Positions 20,801-27,167 are shown, counted from the stretch's first letter. The stretch: DNA of 64,000 nucleotides from Meghimatium bilineatum (GCA_034231615.1 CM067317.1:46433876-46497875); one strand, 5' to 3'. The notes: a model not told the origin generated them from the sequence alone. Program-made: numbers and translations.

Positions 20801-23437
20801 TCCAACCGAAATACGGATGTGAGATACCATTGTGATACGTTTGTGTGTTGTGATCATTTCTATTTGTTGTCTTTTGATGTTTTGTGCATATCTTGATAAA
20901 GACCTCTTGGTTGAAACGTTGATTATGGCATGTGTATTGGTATTTGTATGATTTTATTTGTTTTTTGTTGTGTATATTATTTCACGTGAGCTTCCGATAG
21001 TGATAGTGTGTTAGTCATCATGCAGTAAAATTTCATCACGTTTTTTACATAAGTACTATTTTTCAAACAAAAACTCAACAACTTGTTCAGCTGTTTTGGA
21101 AAACACAAGAAATCCTGATTTTCAACACATCACTTTGGTTTTAAATACTAACGAAATTATCAACACGTATGCTCCCTTTTGTAAAACAGCAATTCCAAAA
21201 TGCAATGCATACATCACGACATTGATAAAATGTGCTAATTTGATTTAGAAGTAATAATTAATATGAGGTACCATTTTGTAAGTCAAAATTTAAAAAAATA
21301 TTGTAAATCGGGACAGCAATATTTAAAATAAATCCAAGAATTTTGAAATATTGCATTCTAAGGGTTAATGTTGTCAATCCAACATTTTCGATTTTCTTCT
21401 TCACCCTCACCTATTCCTTGTAAAATAGTTTTAGAAAGTGAGCCGTTTCTCATTACATGTTCAAATCTAGCAAGTTCATGCTGTTTCACCATCGCTAATT
21501 TGTTCTTGATAACCTGCAAGTTTGTTTATGTGCAGCCAAACAAAAATATTTATATTATGCCCTACAAAACTGATTTTTTTAGACATATGTAGCACTTATA
21601 TTCAAAAAGCCTGAATTCTTCTTTCTGTTTCTGCCTTAGTGCCCAGCTCTCACATCCATACAAAGAAATAATAAGCATTCAATAGCAATTTTGATAAAGA
21701 CCTTAGGGTTGAAACATCAATTTAGTTTGTCTTGTATTAATGTTCATTAAAATTTTCATGTCATTTAGTCTGTTTTATGAAAAAGTTATTACTTTGCTCT
21801 TCCTATTACTCTGAAAGGGGAACAAAGAATAACTACACTTTATCTTCCTTCCACAGGTGACTAAGGAGGTTATGGAGTGGACGTGGTTGTGCCATCATAT
21901 ATATATATATATAGGGTCACAGTGACCCAGAAGTCATGTTGAAATTATATGTGTTAGGCAAAAGGCACAGATATCGCAGCAAAGCTATAAACCAGAAAAC
22001 AAAGCATTCCATTCTCCAGATTACATCCAGCTAATTTCAAGAGTTTGAGAACAAACACAGAAGAAGAAGAAGAAAGACTTTATTTTTTGTCAACACATTA
22101 ATATTGAGTTGTTATCTACAACTGCCAGTGTGTTATATACTATACTTACCTGAAGAGCCATTGCAATCTGAACAAACCACTCTACAACCTGTCTCTCGTC
22201 CAATGGAACCCCCTTCTGCTCCTTCAAACGTGCATACAAATCCCCTCCTTCACAATACTGCATTGCTATGTACAAAAAACCATCAGTCTCAAATGAGTCC
22301 TTGTACGAAACAATGTTAGGATGTCTCAACTTTGACAGCAGTTTGGCTTCTTGTTCTGCTGACTTTCTTTCTCTTTTCGATGCCTTACCCATGTTCATCT
22401 TTTTTAGAACATACTGAAAACAATGAAAGAGAGGAAAACAAATAAAGAGGTGCTAAAAACAATTAATATGAAGAAATAATTACTAAGAGAAATAAAGATC
22501 AGGAAAATAAAATATTTTGGATACATTAAAAGACATGACACCTTATTGAAGATCTTACTTGAGGGTACAGTCAAAGGCAAGCGAGCAAGAGGTAGGCAGA
22601 GATACAAGTGGGAGAGTAACATTACACGATGGACAGGTTACAGTCTAGCAGAGTGCACGACCAAGACAAGAGACAGGGGATGTTGGAGATCCGTTGCAGC
22701 CAATCTTCATTGAGGAGACAGCACTTGATGATGATGATGAAAACAATGAAATATGGAATATATTTTGCTTCGAAAATATAGAGATATTTATGTTACTAAG
22801 CTCTGACAGCTCACTTAATATAATTTGTACATTTTTGTGTGATTTTATTTCACATTTGTCTATTGCTTCATGTGCAGTATCATAGCCTGGACTGATGATT
22901 GGTGCCCAAGTAATGATATGTTTGGTTGTTTGATAGGTAGTAATGTTGTGGAGCCTTAAAATGTCAGTTAATCTCTCAATCCATCTTTTCCTCTTCTACC
23001 ATTTTCCATTTTCATAATGTAAGTTCTAGCAGATGACAATGTTGAAAATCACTACAGTTTTTAAAAAATGCAATGTTCACTGCTAAGTGTTTTCCCCTTT
23101 AACAACCATACTACATGGCTGTGACCATTAGAGGGGTGTTAAGTAAAGCAAAATGTAGATGTTGACTATTTTATAAGCTGAATGTGCATAAAATATTAGG
23201 AATACTATGCTAAATTCACACTAAAAATTATAAGTAACAAAAACACTTCATCAGAATATGATATACAGGGAGGAAGTTGAGAGTCGGTCATGTAGAAAAC
23301 ATTGATAAGTGTTGTGAAAACAGTCATAAGAATATATAAGTTACCTGTTTCTTGTCTTTCTTGTGTTTGCCCAACCATACTTCACCGTAACTACCTTTTC
23401 CAATGACCCTGATGCAGTCAAAGTCTTCATTGCCCAT
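2683..23437 (-). CDS. NEK4-like serine/threonine kinase gene, nine exons, 3' end outside window
   Basis: A NIMA-related protein kinase, which transfers phosphate from ATP to Ser/Thr of protein substrates. NEK4-type kinases are linked to cilia, microtubules and the DNA-damage response (family knowledge). Nine exons (23345-23437, 22150-22413, 16989-17089, 15857-15953, 14894-15001, 10573-10730, 8340-8496, 3665-3826, 2683-2865) join in phase with GT-AG borders to about 441 codons. The kinase domain is roughly residues 8-265: glycine loop GKGSYGEV, catalytic Lys in YVLKK, alpha-C Glu in [19 protein letters not shown] in place of DFG (usual for this subfamily), and GTPYYMSPE. The stretch [12 protein letters not shown] followed by PPMP is strongly NEK4-like. 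The tail after residue 272 is polar and low-complexity. Human NEK4 is about 840 residues, so about half remains, beyond the left edge. Introns of 0.1 to 6 kb are full of transposons and minisatellites. NEK1 or NEK3 are less likely alternatives. Confidence 0.93.
2937..3148. mobile_element. small TTAA-type MITE in the intron between kinase exons 9 and 8
   Basis: The left terminus CCTTATCTGCGGGGGTATC mirrors the right terminus, which reads inward CCTTAGCTGCGGAGGTATTC. TTAA lies at 2933-2936 and 3149-3152. The left side has a few extra bases between TTAA and the inverted repeat. It is about 212 bp and non-coding. Confidence 0.6.
3340..3640. repeat. imperfect 30-35-bp minisatellite
   Basis: Degenerate tandem copies of TGCCTTCTGGATGGTACTAC with TTTTTATACAG, adjoining kinase exon 8 on its downstream (intron) side. 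Short frames seen here are by-products of the repeats. Confidence 0.75.
3665..3826 (-). CDS. NEK4-like kinase exon 8 (tail region)
   Basis: 54 codons, phase 0 to 0, acceptor TTCTTAG and donor GAG|GTCAG. The product is acidic and polar ([20 protein letters not shown], then [10 protein letters not shown]) with no recognised domain. The phase fits exon 7 directly. A small exon between 3826 and 8340 could have been missed. Confidence 0.75.
3960..4430. mobile_element. foldback remnant of a Penelope-like element
   Basis: Outer inverted arms at 3960-4013 and 4380-4430 (TTAGACTTACGTAAAA and its complement, with a TATATAATCGCTTCAATCAG core). A perfect 25-bp hairpin lies at 4282-4306 / 4315-4339 with an 8-base loop. 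The internal stretch containing AAAGGTCTTTATCAAGATAC matches the terminal region of the Penelope-like copies at 20773-20990 and 30090-30200. Confidence 0.75.
4440..5460. other. intron DNA with an unclassified dispersed repeat
   Basis: No exon or protein domain seen. The part around 4690-4760 (ATTAGAGCAACAAGCTC, then CTTCCTATGTGCAATGG) recurs in diverged form at 55520-55575. The stretch 4920-5240 contains two related copies of an ATGAGCCGTGTTGGG / ATGAGCTGCATTTAG block. It lies between kinase exons 8 and 7. Confidence 0.4.
5520..6070 (+). mobile_element. LINE 3' end encoding a C-terminal C2H2 finger
   Basis: One frame, broken by TGA at 5739 and TAG at 5763, reads [20 protein letters not shown], then [12 protein letters not shown], then [10 protein letters not shown] and [19 protein letters not shown]. 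This order (RWTGH, GEL..GKR, DRSAWR, then CxxC..H zinc finger) is typical of an abundant invertebrate LINE group. Related copies are at 17616-18076, 44260-44530 and 44740-44985. A decayed pseudogene of the ORF2 tail. Confidence 0.85.
6071..6484. other. intron DNA, no feature recognised
   Basis: AT-rich sequence between the LINE tail and the 69-bp minisatellite. No exon-like frame with splice sites in phase to the kinase was found. Confidence 0.4.
6485..7470. repeat. 69-bp minisatellite, about 14 units
   Basis: Nearly identical 69-bp units (AAGTCTGGCATTGGTAGCAT, AGACTRGTAGTATAACATGG, ACTGAACAAACAGAACATAA, then CCCTATCCT). Because 69 is a multiple of 3, one minus-strand frame stays open for 335 codons with a 23-residue repeat containing [11 protein letters not shown]. 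No splice signals or start context support coding. It lies in the kinase intron between exons 8 and 7. Confidence 0.95.
7471..7759. other. intron DNA, nothing recognised
   Basis: Unique-looking sequence between two minisatellites. No exon, RNA gene or transposon motif identified. Confidence 0.4.
7760..7950. repeat. 38-bp minisatellite, five units
   Basis: Five near-identical copies of GAGTTAGTCTTCTGGACATC followed by AATAATGCTCTGGAGAAA. Confidence 0.95.
7951..8339. other. intron sequence just downstream of kinase exon 7
   Basis: No feature seen. It includes the donor side of exon 7 on the minus strand. Confidence 0.4.
8340..8496 (-). CDS. NEK4-like kinase exon 7 (tail region)
   Basis: One nucleotide completing Asn plus 52 codons, acceptor TTTTGCAG and donor AAA|GTATG. 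The translation is Ser/Pro-rich ([10 protein letters not shown], later [19 protein letters not shown]) with no domain. The call rests on exact phase match to exon 6 (2 then 1 nt), on splice consensus and on a fully open frame. NEK tails are usually poorly conserved. Confidence 0.8.
8690..8795 (-). mobile_element. short RNase H-LINE fragment (minus strand)
   Basis: GATCTTTCCAGAGAGGACAC plus CCATTAGTCATTCTTTG resembles 36750-36830 of the LINE at 36680-37500 (GATCTTTCCGGAGAGGGAGC, CCATTTCTACCATTCTCTG). Only about 100 bp remain. Confidence 0.5.
8800..8962 (+). mobile_element. SINE-A copy
   Basis: About 160 bp: CAGATGTGTCATGCCATTGG, then GCATTTCCATTCTATGGAC and TACATCCTGCT, ending AGTTTGAGAATGAATGCAGA and a GAA-repeat tail. 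The consensus is defined by the copy at 38688-38846. Confidence 0.8.
9360..9595. repeat. about 60-bp minisatellite, four units
   Basis: Four copies of TTTAACTGTATCATTCACAT plus CATGGTAACAATTAGTCTAC and ATTGCATAACTATTCTCTC. Confidence 0.9.
9605..9735 (-). mobile_element. 3' tail of an RNase H-type LINE
   Basis: On the minus strand it reads TATGCCCTGAGAGATTTACT followed by GAAGTGGA, the same C-terminal YxLRDLLKW region as at 35820-35900 and 63660-63690. A truncated fragment. Confidence 0.65.
9745..10240 (-). mobile_element. LINE ORF2 C-terminal fragment ([10 protein letters not shown] family)
   Basis: A minus-strand frame encodes [20 protein letters not shown], then [20 protein letters not shown] and a PPGKRQ stop. 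The same order is seen at 37834-38211 ([33 protein letters not shown]). Upstream the frame decays. Confidence 0.85.
10285..10400. repeat. 33-bp minisatellite, about three units
   Basis: Three copies of TAAGAATAACCCTAGAGTAT plus AAGTAAGAATATG in the intron 3' of kinase exon 6. Confidence 0.9.
10573..10730 (-). CDS. NEK4-like kinase exon 6 (end of kinase domain)
   Basis: 52 codons plus 2 nt. The acceptor is TCTGTCGCAG and the donor AAA|GTGAG. It starts [12 protein letters not shown] and includes the C-lobe [13 protein letters not shown] with the conserved Arg, ending FLEDTKR. The acceptor and the first eight or nine exon bases (ATGCCACCA) are copied repeatedly in the minisatellite just upstream on this strand. 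The reading frame is also open, without stops, from a decoy acceptor near 10892 into this exon. Confidence 0.92.
10722..11185. repeat. 41-bp minisatellite derived from the kinase exon 6 splice acceptor
   Basis: About nine units. On the minus strand each reads TTGTATTGTTCTGTCCCAG followed by ATGCCACCA, copying the last ~30 bases of the intron and the first bases of exon 6 (real junction TCTGTCGCAG|ATGCCACCA at 10730). The array is interrupted at 11029-11088 by about 60 bp of other sequence. Most units keep a polypyrimidine tract and AG. Confidence 0.92.
11230..11990 (+). mobile_element. dispersed repeat F, copy 1 (unclassified)
   Basis: Shares order with 47458-47720 (CTTCCTTCCAGACATG, ACAACTTGTCACATGT, then GTCTTGTCTTGATGTCTTAC and TTTTGTCTTCT), with 18740-19050 in reverse, and with 50001-50160 plus the flank at 51361-51400 (GGAGACTAAACATACATC, CCTGTGCTTGTATCAGAAAA, ACTGCTCACAG, TTACTTCATCATCAT). 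Internally there is a small triplication of GTCTTGATGTCTTAC. No protein seen. Interrupted by an E5 fragment at 11352-11479. Confidence 0.7.
11352..11479 (+). mobile_element. 5'-truncated E5 retroposon with 12-bp target duplication
   Basis: 128 bp almost identical to the 3' end of E5 at 29251-29377 (CATGCCGAAATCGGATGTGC through GGAGCGAACGAAAAACAAAC). It is bounded by the direct repeat ACTGCATATCTT at 11340-11351 and 11480-11491. This is a textbook truncated target-primed insertion. Confidence 0.92.
12125..12665 (+). mobile_element. decayed LINE ORF2 tail (same family as 39604-40390)
   Basis: Collinear with the complement of 39604-40035: AACTGAGATG, TTCTATGGACAGCCAAGAAA, ACTAATGTAGAAGTTCTC, CAATCTAGAGTTTTAGGGCA, GGATGGGTTGTCACCCTGGC and the ending CAGCATGGCACTTGATGC. 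Frameshifts and stops throughout. Confidence 0.8.
12850..13005 (-). mobile_element. SINE-A copy, reverse
   Basis: Reverse complement of the SINE-A consensus: TCTCAAACTCCCACCAGATC, CAGGACAAAGGTCCTAC, ATGTAGTCCAGAGAACGGAA and ACAGTTTTATTTGCG. Confidence 0.8.
13006..13580. other. intron DNA between kinase exons 6 and 5, nothing recognised
   Basis: AT-rich sequence without an exon-like frame in phase or any transposon motif I can name. Confidence 0.4.
13585..14140 (+). pseudogene. decayed copy of a widespread repeat-associated CxxC protein
   Basis: Shifting frames read [11 protein letters not shown], then [19 protein letters not shown], then [11 protein letters not shown], a truncated [14 protein letters not shown] stretch, and later [18 protein letters not shown]. 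This order (YxCG, VGDQDKxWAPHxxCxxC, MPFAxPxxWREPxxHxxDCYFC, then a RPxPH proline segment) matches an uncharacterised multi-copy protein family that I recall from many invertebrate genomes, probably transposon-derived. Several frameshifts and stops (for example TGA in place of the WRE Trp) make it a pseudogene. Family recall is from memory and unverified. Confidence 0.6.
14288..14450 (+). mobile_element. SINE-A copy
   Basis: GCCGGGCCATTGGCACAAAT, AAAACGGCAACACAACGC, CTGCTGGAAATCTAGTAGGA and a GAAGAAGAAG tail, as in the 38688-38846 consensus. A short internal deletion removes the GGACTACAT segment. Confidence 0.85.
14451..14893. other. intron DNA next to kinase exon 5, nothing recognised
   Basis: A 97-codon minus-strand frame (14515-14808) has no domain, and its position just 3' of the exon 5 donor gives no support for coding. 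Confidence 0.35.
14894..15001 (-). CDS. NEK4-like kinase exon 5
   Basis: 36 codons, phase 0 to 0, acceptor CTAACAG and donor AAG|GTGAG. It encodes [20 protein letters not shown] and then [16 protein letters not shown], the conserved helix F region with its Asp and the NEK4-typical MNSLVY stretch. A reverse-oriented SINE-A copy sits about 40 bp upstream in the intron. Confidence 0.94.
15040..15180 (-). mobile_element. SINE-A copy, reverse
   Basis: Reverse complement of SINE-A: CACAAACTCCCACTGGATCA, CAATGGTCCTACTAGATTTC, CAGCCGGATATAGTCC and ACAGTTTTATTTGTGC. It lies about 40 bp upstream of the exon 5 acceptor on the gene strand. Confidence 0.85.
15260..15545 (+). mobile_element. SINE-B copy
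   Basis: About 280-bp repeat: GCTTGAAAGGGAAACAAAGA, TATGGGTCAATGTGATCT, GGTGCAGATATCACAGCAAA, AGTAGGAGTTTTAGAAGAAA and the tail GCAGAAGAAGAAA. Other copies are at 21805-22078, 46205-46455 and 55625-55880. Confidence 0.8.
15555..15850. repeat. imperfect minisatellite of about 45 bp
   Basis: About six diverged units of the type ACACATGTGTAACAATAAAC plus TTTCTAACTGTAACAAACTG, immediately downstream of kinase exon 4. Confidence 0.8.
15857..15953 (-). CDS. NEK4-like kinase exon 4 (activation segment)
   Basis: One nucleotide completing Arg plus 32 codons, acceptor TTTCAG and donor AAG|GTAAT. It encodes the activation loop and P+1 region: [20 protein letters not shown], then [18 protein letters not shown] carries the activation-loop Thr and the APE-equivalent SPE. 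Confidence 0.94.
16000..16255 (-). mobile_element. tRNA-derived SINE remnant (minus strand)
   Basis: Minus-strand GTAATGACTTGCCTTGTGAT followed by CACAGGTTGGAATCCTGCTA resembles Pol III A and B boxes (GGTTxGAATCC). The rest is unclear. Confidence 0.45.
16260..16600. other. intron DNA, no feature recognised
   Basis: AT-rich stretch between kinase exons 4 and 3 with nothing I can identify. Confidence 0.4.
16605..16945 (+). mobile_element. LINE ORF2 C-terminal remnant (LCSAR type)
   Basis: Reads [50 protein letters not shown] and ETLCSARK, the conserved ending of an abundant LINE group (RWxGHxLRM ... PKNTWRRxLDAE ... DRxxWR..LCSxR). Several stops. Confidence 0.85.
16989..17089 (-). CDS. NEK4-like kinase exon 3 (catalytic loop and DLG)
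   Basis: 33 codons plus 2 nt, acceptor TCTTGCAG and donor AAG|GTATG. It encodes [16 protein letters not shown], with the catalytic Asp in HRD, and KIGDLGIA, with the metal-binding Asp in DLG. The split Arg codon (AG|A) is completed by exon 4. Immediately 5' in the intron is a TG-rich minisatellite. Confidence 0.94.
17130..17615. repeat. about 28-bp TG-rich minisatellite, left part
   Basis: Units of the type GAGGTGTGTAACATACACTG plus GGAGTGT, about 17 copies, continuing at 18077-18475 after a LINE insertion. Frames in it are artefacts. Confidence 0.92.
17616..18076 (-). mobile_element. LINE (C2H2-tailed family) inserted into the minisatellite
   Basis: Minus strand encodes [26 protein letters not shown] and the C2H2 end, with 3' UTR matching the complement of 44400-44515 (TTTTCAAAAGTGGATGTAAC). 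Both sides of the insertion are GTGTTACAT within the satellite, a possible 9-bp target duplication. Confidence 0.85.
18077..18478. repeat. about 28-bp TG-rich minisatellite, right part
   Basis: Same unit as 17130-17615 (GAGGTGTGTAACATACAATG, GGAGTGT), about 14 copies, ending in a (GT)n run at 18452-18475. Confidence 0.92.
18740..19050 (-). mobile_element. dispersed repeat F, reverse copy
   Basis: The complement reads ATTGTAGTAGGTGACTAAGT, GCTGACATCCTGTCAACTGT, GTCTTGATTTCTTACTTTTG, TCTTCTGTCAAATGG, collinear with 47500-47700 and 11280-11660. Confidence 0.65.
19147..19500. repeat. 34-bp minisatellite, about ten units
   Basis: Units AGAAATCTACATACCTTAAG plus ATTGTTATTTATTG with 34-bp spacing. 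A CTTTATGCTTGTT variant alternates in blocks. Confidence 0.95.
19920..20528. repeat. 32-bp minisatellite, about 19 units
   Basis: Units CTCGGGATGCTAGATTGGAG plus ACATGAGCACAA, very homogeneous. A CTCGGG/CTCTGG variant site and a GAGACATG/GAGGCATG variant occur in runs. Confidence 0.96.
20625..21364. mobile_element. possible TTAA-flanked MITE containing Penelope-like hairpin
   Basis: TTAA at 20621-20624 and 21365-21368. Ends CCCTTGAAACAC and, read inward from the right, CCCTTAGAATGC: only a short inverted match. The flank at 21369 onwards is a LINE whose reverse frame (WIDNI) stops at the TTAA, consistent with insertion. Inside lies the hairpin at 20773-20863. Confidence 0.45.
20773..20990. 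mobile_element. Penelope-like terminal fragment with 30-bp palindrome arms
   Basis: ATAGAAATGATCACAACACA plus CAAACGTATC (from about 20774) is perfectly complementary to the segment ending about 20863, with a 31-base loop. The adjoining TTGATAAAGACCTCTTGGTT and GAAACGTTGATTATGG match, in complement, the terminal region at 4036-4150. Confidence 0.75.
21369..21670 (-). mobile_element. LINE ORF2 tail fragment
   Basis: Minus strand reads [20 protein letters not shown], then CWIDNI, the same motif order as 51763-52017 ([20 protein letters not shown]). Upstream the frame continues with a Cys-Glu-Ser-Trp-like stretch. Confidence 0.7.
21805..22078 (+). mobile_element. SINE-B copy
   Basis: AAAGGGGAACAAAGAATAAC, GGTCACAGTGACCC, GGCACAGATATCGCAGCAAA, GAGTTTGAGAACAAACACAG and a GAA-repeat tail, with a (TA)n insertion near 21899-21911. 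It lies just downstream of kinase exon 2. Confidence 0.8.
22150..22413 (-). CDS. NEK4-like kinase exon 2 (catalytic lysine to hinge)
   Basis: 88 codons, phase 0 to 0, acceptor TTTTCAG and donor CAG|GTAAG. It starts [12 protein letters not shown], where the first Lys of KK is the ATP-binding lysine. It continues through the alpha-C helix ([19 protein letters not shown]) and the hinge with [10 protein letters not shown], and ends [12 protein letters not shown]. The stretches EQKG and [13 protein letters not shown] are nearly diagnostic of NEK4-type kinases. Confidence 0.94.
22440..22740 (+). mobile_element. LINE 3' end, near-identical to 40756-41060
   Basis: Encodes [20 protein letters not shown], then [35 protein letters not shown] with one upstream stop, and a GATGATGATGA tail. 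Over 290 bp only scattered substitutions separate the two copies, so it is fairly young. Confidence 0.9.
22741..23344. other. kinase intron 1 remainder with dispersed repeat H
   Basis: 23080-23180 (CCATACTACATGGCTGTGAC, TAAAGCAAAATGTAGATG) recurs at 25340-25420 (CCACACTACATGGACATGAC, TAAAGCAAAATGTAGGTC). No protein seen. Confidence 0.5.
23345..23437 (-). CDS. NEK4-like kinase exon 1 (start codon, glycine loop)
   Basis: First coding exon, 31 codons beginning [20 protein letters not shown]. The ATG is at 23437-23435. The start is supported by an in-frame TGA four codons upstream (ATA TGA GGA CTT AAA TCA AAC ATG) and by the glycine-rich loop beginning about 12 residues in, as in NEK kinases. 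The donor is CAG|GTAAC, phase 0. A 5' UTR must lie just upstream; I see no clear TATA box. Confidence 0.92.
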
Positions 23438-24055
23438 GTTTGATTTAAGTCCTCATATCTTTATGCTCTGTCAAAAATATTTCAACACTTTTACAATACA
23501 GCTGCAATATGAATGTTCAATTTGTTACATCAACTTCTTGAAATTCAGTTAGAAGCCAAGGTAAGTTGAATTATGAACAAATGTCATAGCACATGGTTTT
23601 CCAATAAGTGTTGAATTGCTTAGTCAGTGGTTAACCAGAAATGGCTTGACTAGTATCACCTACCACACTTACTCAATAGCAATGGCACTATTCCTCAATT
23701 TTCTCAGAGCATTGGTATCTACTTTCTGGTGACTGAATGAAAAACAGAAGTAATTTTTGTTTCAAATCAAAACTAATGAGTCTGCTGCTCTTAGGGCGAT
23801 TGACTTAACACCACACTATTGTGGTTTCCTAAGTTAGAGGTATGTTCTTGTCTATGAGTTGATAGTTAGCTTATAAGCCCTCTGTTAGTTCCAAAGTTCT
23901 TTGAACAGGTTGGGATGATCACTATAGATTGATTGACCTTTTTGCAAGAAAGAGTGAATGACTCCTATACATTGAACATGACATAATATATTATGAATCT
24001 AGAGATAATTGTACTAGGCACACTAAATTGCATTCCAAAAAACATCTTTTTCTTA
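23438..24055. other. region upstream of the kinase start, with dispersed repeat I
   Basis: Should contain the kinase promoter and 5' UTR; no TATA or CpG island is evident. 23590-23790 (TAGTCAGTGGTTAACCAGAA, ATCACCTACCACACTTACTC) matches 54770-55000 (TAGTCAGTGGTTGACCAGAA, CGCCTACCACACTTGCTC), a dispersed repeat. Confidence 0.45.
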
Positions 24056-24662
24056 CTGTGATACAAAGATCTAGGAAGCAAATTAACACTCGACGGTGAT
24101 GTCATGACAGAAATTACAACTCGCATTGCCCTAGCATCAAGTGCATTTAATAGACTGTCTAATATCTGGAAATCAAAGTCAATCAGCACATGCACGAAAA
24201 TGCGCTTATTTAATTCCTGCGTTACTTAGGTGCTATCATATGGATGTGAGAGCTGGAAAAGCTCTTTATCTTCAGAAAAGAAATTACTGAGTTTTGAGAA
24301 CAAATGTCTTCATAGGATCACTAACACCCATTGGAGTGAATTCAAAGTGAATGATAAAATCAGAGAAGAGACACATCAAAATTTCATCACAGATGTTATC
24401 AGAAAACGCCATTGGTTCTACATCAGGCATGTCCTAAGCACAGACACCAACAGAATACACCACCAATCTCTTGAATGGATACCTACAGGCAAAAGAGCAA
24501 GGTGTAGACCAAAATAAACACTCAGAAGAACAATACTTAGAGAAAGTAAAATAACCAATATTCATACTATTCAAGAACTGCACAGAATAGCTTTGAACAG
24601 ACAATTGGAGAGATCTGACCTCTGCCTTATGCGCTAACTTCAGCGCAAAAGGAAAATGAATG
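24056..24662 (+). mobile_element. LINE ORF2 C-terminal part and 3' end
   Basis: Reads YKDLGSKLTLDGDVMTEITT, ASSAFNRLSNIWKSK, then LSYGCESW, FITDVIRKRHWFYIRHVL, and a REL..LER-type end. The 3' tail GACCTCTGCC..ATGAATGAATG equals window bases 1-90. Degenerate. Confidence 0.82.
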
Positions 24663-24913
24663 AATGATACAAAGATCAGATCAAAACCCCATAAGCTTAT
24701 TTCAAACAGTAAACAATAGAATGAGAAGTCATTAGTACAGAAATCTTTAGATTAGTAAGATATCCTAACAACTTGTGGATTGAATACAAAAACTTCCTAC
24801 ATGTCAGATCTATATGGCAAACAGGAAAGGAAATTTAACTTAATTTAACTATTCGCTAAACCTTTTGTTGCCTTTCAGTGTCAGGGGTTAATTTAACAAT
24901 TGGTACTATTTCA

Positions 24914-25190
24914 GGGAGCCACGTAGCGCAGTGGTTAGTGCACTGGCTTCGCATATGAGTGGTCCTGGGTTCATTCCCCAGTTGAGGTGGAAATGTTTTT
25001 CAGATCGCAACGGCTCCCAGGTCGACCCAGCCTTAAATGGGTACCGGATTAATCCGGGAAGTAAAGACTGCGAGGGAGAGGAGATGGCTACCGCCTTCAT
25101 TTGCAGAGCCTCTGAAATGTGAGATCGCTAACATCTCACACCCTTACGACATTAATAAATGCTATGGGTTACTTTACTTTTTTACTTACT
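24914..25190 (+). mobile_element. tRNA-derived SINE-C, full length
   Basis: The tRNA-like head has an A-box-like TAGCGCAGTGGTTAGTGC and a B-box GGTCCTGGGTTCATTCCCC. Body: GATCGCAACGGCTCCCAGGT, TGGGTACCGGATTAATCCGG, GTGAGATCGCTAACATCTCA; end TACTTTACTTTTTTAC. TACTATTT flanks both sides (possible target duplication). Other copies are at 36318-36580 and 44985-45165. Confidence 0.88.
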
Positions 25191-25199
25191 ATTTAGGAC

Positions 25200-25795
25200 T
25201 GGATGGACCCTATGGATGATCTAAGTTCTATGGATAATCACAGTTCTTTTATGTTATTGATATTGTCATTCTATTCTCATAACTTGATAATTAGCAAAAA
25301 AGTACAATTAAAAAATTAAGTACAAACTGTGATTTTCACTTTAATACCACACTACATGGACATGACCCTTTGCAGGAGTCTTCACTAAAGCAAAATGTAG
25401 GTCGCTATTTGTTAAATTGTGACATTGTTGTCACATGAATTTGTACATTCCTGACTGGAATAAGTGCTGTTCTATCAAATCAATGATGTTAGTTTATACA
25501 AAATAGTGTTACAAATATACAGTTATCACTCCTCCAAAGGGTCAAGTCCATGTAATAGACCTACTTGTTTTAACGTTTAAAGAACCCAAAATTAAAATAA
25601 ATGCTTAGTGCTCTTCTACACCTTAAGCATATCGTTATGCATGTAATAATTATGCTTGAATGATAGGTCTGTATTCTACAATTTACAATGTCATTAAAAC
25701 TATAGACCTACATTTCAGATCTAACACTTAGCAGCATCTGCTTAGTGTCTACAGTGAGACAAATAAACATAATTTGTAGCCCTATTGTAACTATT
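25200..25795. other. intergenic DNA with repeat H
   Basis: Apart from the repeat H copy (25330-25420) I see no gene, RNA or transposon signature. Confidence 0.4.
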
Positions 25796-25799
25796 TACA

Positions 25800-26345
25800 T
25801 TGATAATCACAATCTTCAGTGACTCAAAATCAGTCTTGCAAGCTATCCAAAATACCAGACAATGCAAATTCATTCACGACGTCAGACAAAATATCTCCTA
25901 AGTAGCATATGTAGAAAAACTACATTAGTACTACATTGGATACTAGCTCACTGTGGCATCCTTCGTAATGAGAAAGCAGATTAATTGACAACAACAGGTG
26001 GCAACCTTCCTCAGACCCATGCAACTCAAAGCTTCAGGGAAGTAAAGTCTGTTCAAACAATATATGCGACTTCAGTGGAGAGAACTAAACAGAAACCACA
26101 GCCCTGAGAAAGACAACATTAACAAATTGAACAGAAATGAATACATCACGAGACAATAGATCAAATGGTTTGCACACATCAGCAGACTACCATCAGACAG
26201 CATACCACAGCAAGCTATACTACACAGATACAGCGACGGCAGACCTAGAGACCAACCACGAAAACAATGGACCAGACATAAAAGAGGTGACAAATTCCAC
26301 AATATACTCAGCATATAAGATGGCAGTGTCCAGAAAACTCTTCAC
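25800..26345 (+). mobile_element. LINE fragment with RNase H and ORF2 C terminus
   Basis: IFSDSKSVLQAIQNTRQCKF and HCGI.RNEKAD are RNase H motifs with the catalytic-type Asp residues. They are followed by WFAHISRLPSDSIPQQAILH, DGRPRDQPRKQWT and a SRKLFTSDAE-type end in shifting frames. The long frame at 26137-26640 is an out-of-frame reading of this LINE plus flanking DNA. Confidence 0.8.
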
Positions 26346-26644
26346 CTCTGATGCCGAATTGTCAGGTTACAATATTTCAGTAGAGAAATACATTGGTGTC
26401 CAAAAGCACACTTACACTGAATCAGTATCAGTGATTCTGCTGCCTGTATCTGCAGAGCAGCAACATAGACAACAGAACACATACTACAGAACTGTCCCAG
26501 TTTCACCGTTCACAGAACGACAATCTGGCACACAGGATCTTATCTACAAAATAAGTTGTGGAGAACTCAAGATGACCTTTAGGTCATTTAACCACTCTAT
26601 ACGTGAGGAAGGTAAAATCACAGTTTACGTCAATAAATAGCACA

Positions 26645-27163
26645 CTACATTTTTAACTAGCCGACATCACAGATTTCCGTTTAACACCAATCAAATAGAT
26701 GGTTGCCATGACTTCACATCCCTTGACATAACGAGAAATTTTGAGAATCACAACTGCTACACATTCTAATATTACGCTAATTGCAAATACTACTTATAAC
26801 CCTAATTCTACTGTTTTTTCCCCTCTGCTACTAGCTACTGGACATGCCCAATCACTACAGAGGATAGGTTCAACTCTCAACACAGACAAGATTTTCCATA
26901 ATTTTTACTTTTCTAAATTGTCTTTTTTACTTAATATATTTTTCAGTGGATGCTCATTATTTCTGTATGCTACACACTGAGAGAGCCCCCCCCCCCCCCC
27001 CAATTTCTAAATATTAATACTAATCCTAACCCTACTCTAAATACTAATTGTAATCTTAACCTTGCCAAATCACACTGCAAAGATTAGGTAATACCTCGAA
27101 ACTAGAACAAAGGTCACAGTGATGACTTAAACTGAGAATGCGCCCATGGCCAATAATGGATGT
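26645..27163. other. intergenic DNA with a C16 tract
   Basis: No gene seen. A run of 16 C lies at 26986-27001; around it are short CTAACCCTA-like and CTAATCCTA-like motifs that are not tandem. Confidence 0.5.
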
Positions 27164-27167
27164 TTAA

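Noticed and set aside
24914..25010. A genuine tRNA gene
   Set aside because: Pol III boxes are present but no cloverleaf can be drawn and the body continues as a dispersed SINE with other copies.
26137..26640. 167-codon plus-strand frame as a host gene
   Set aside because: Its first half is an out-of-frame reading of a LINE tail (WFAHISRLPSDSIPQQ lies in another frame) and the rest has no domain.
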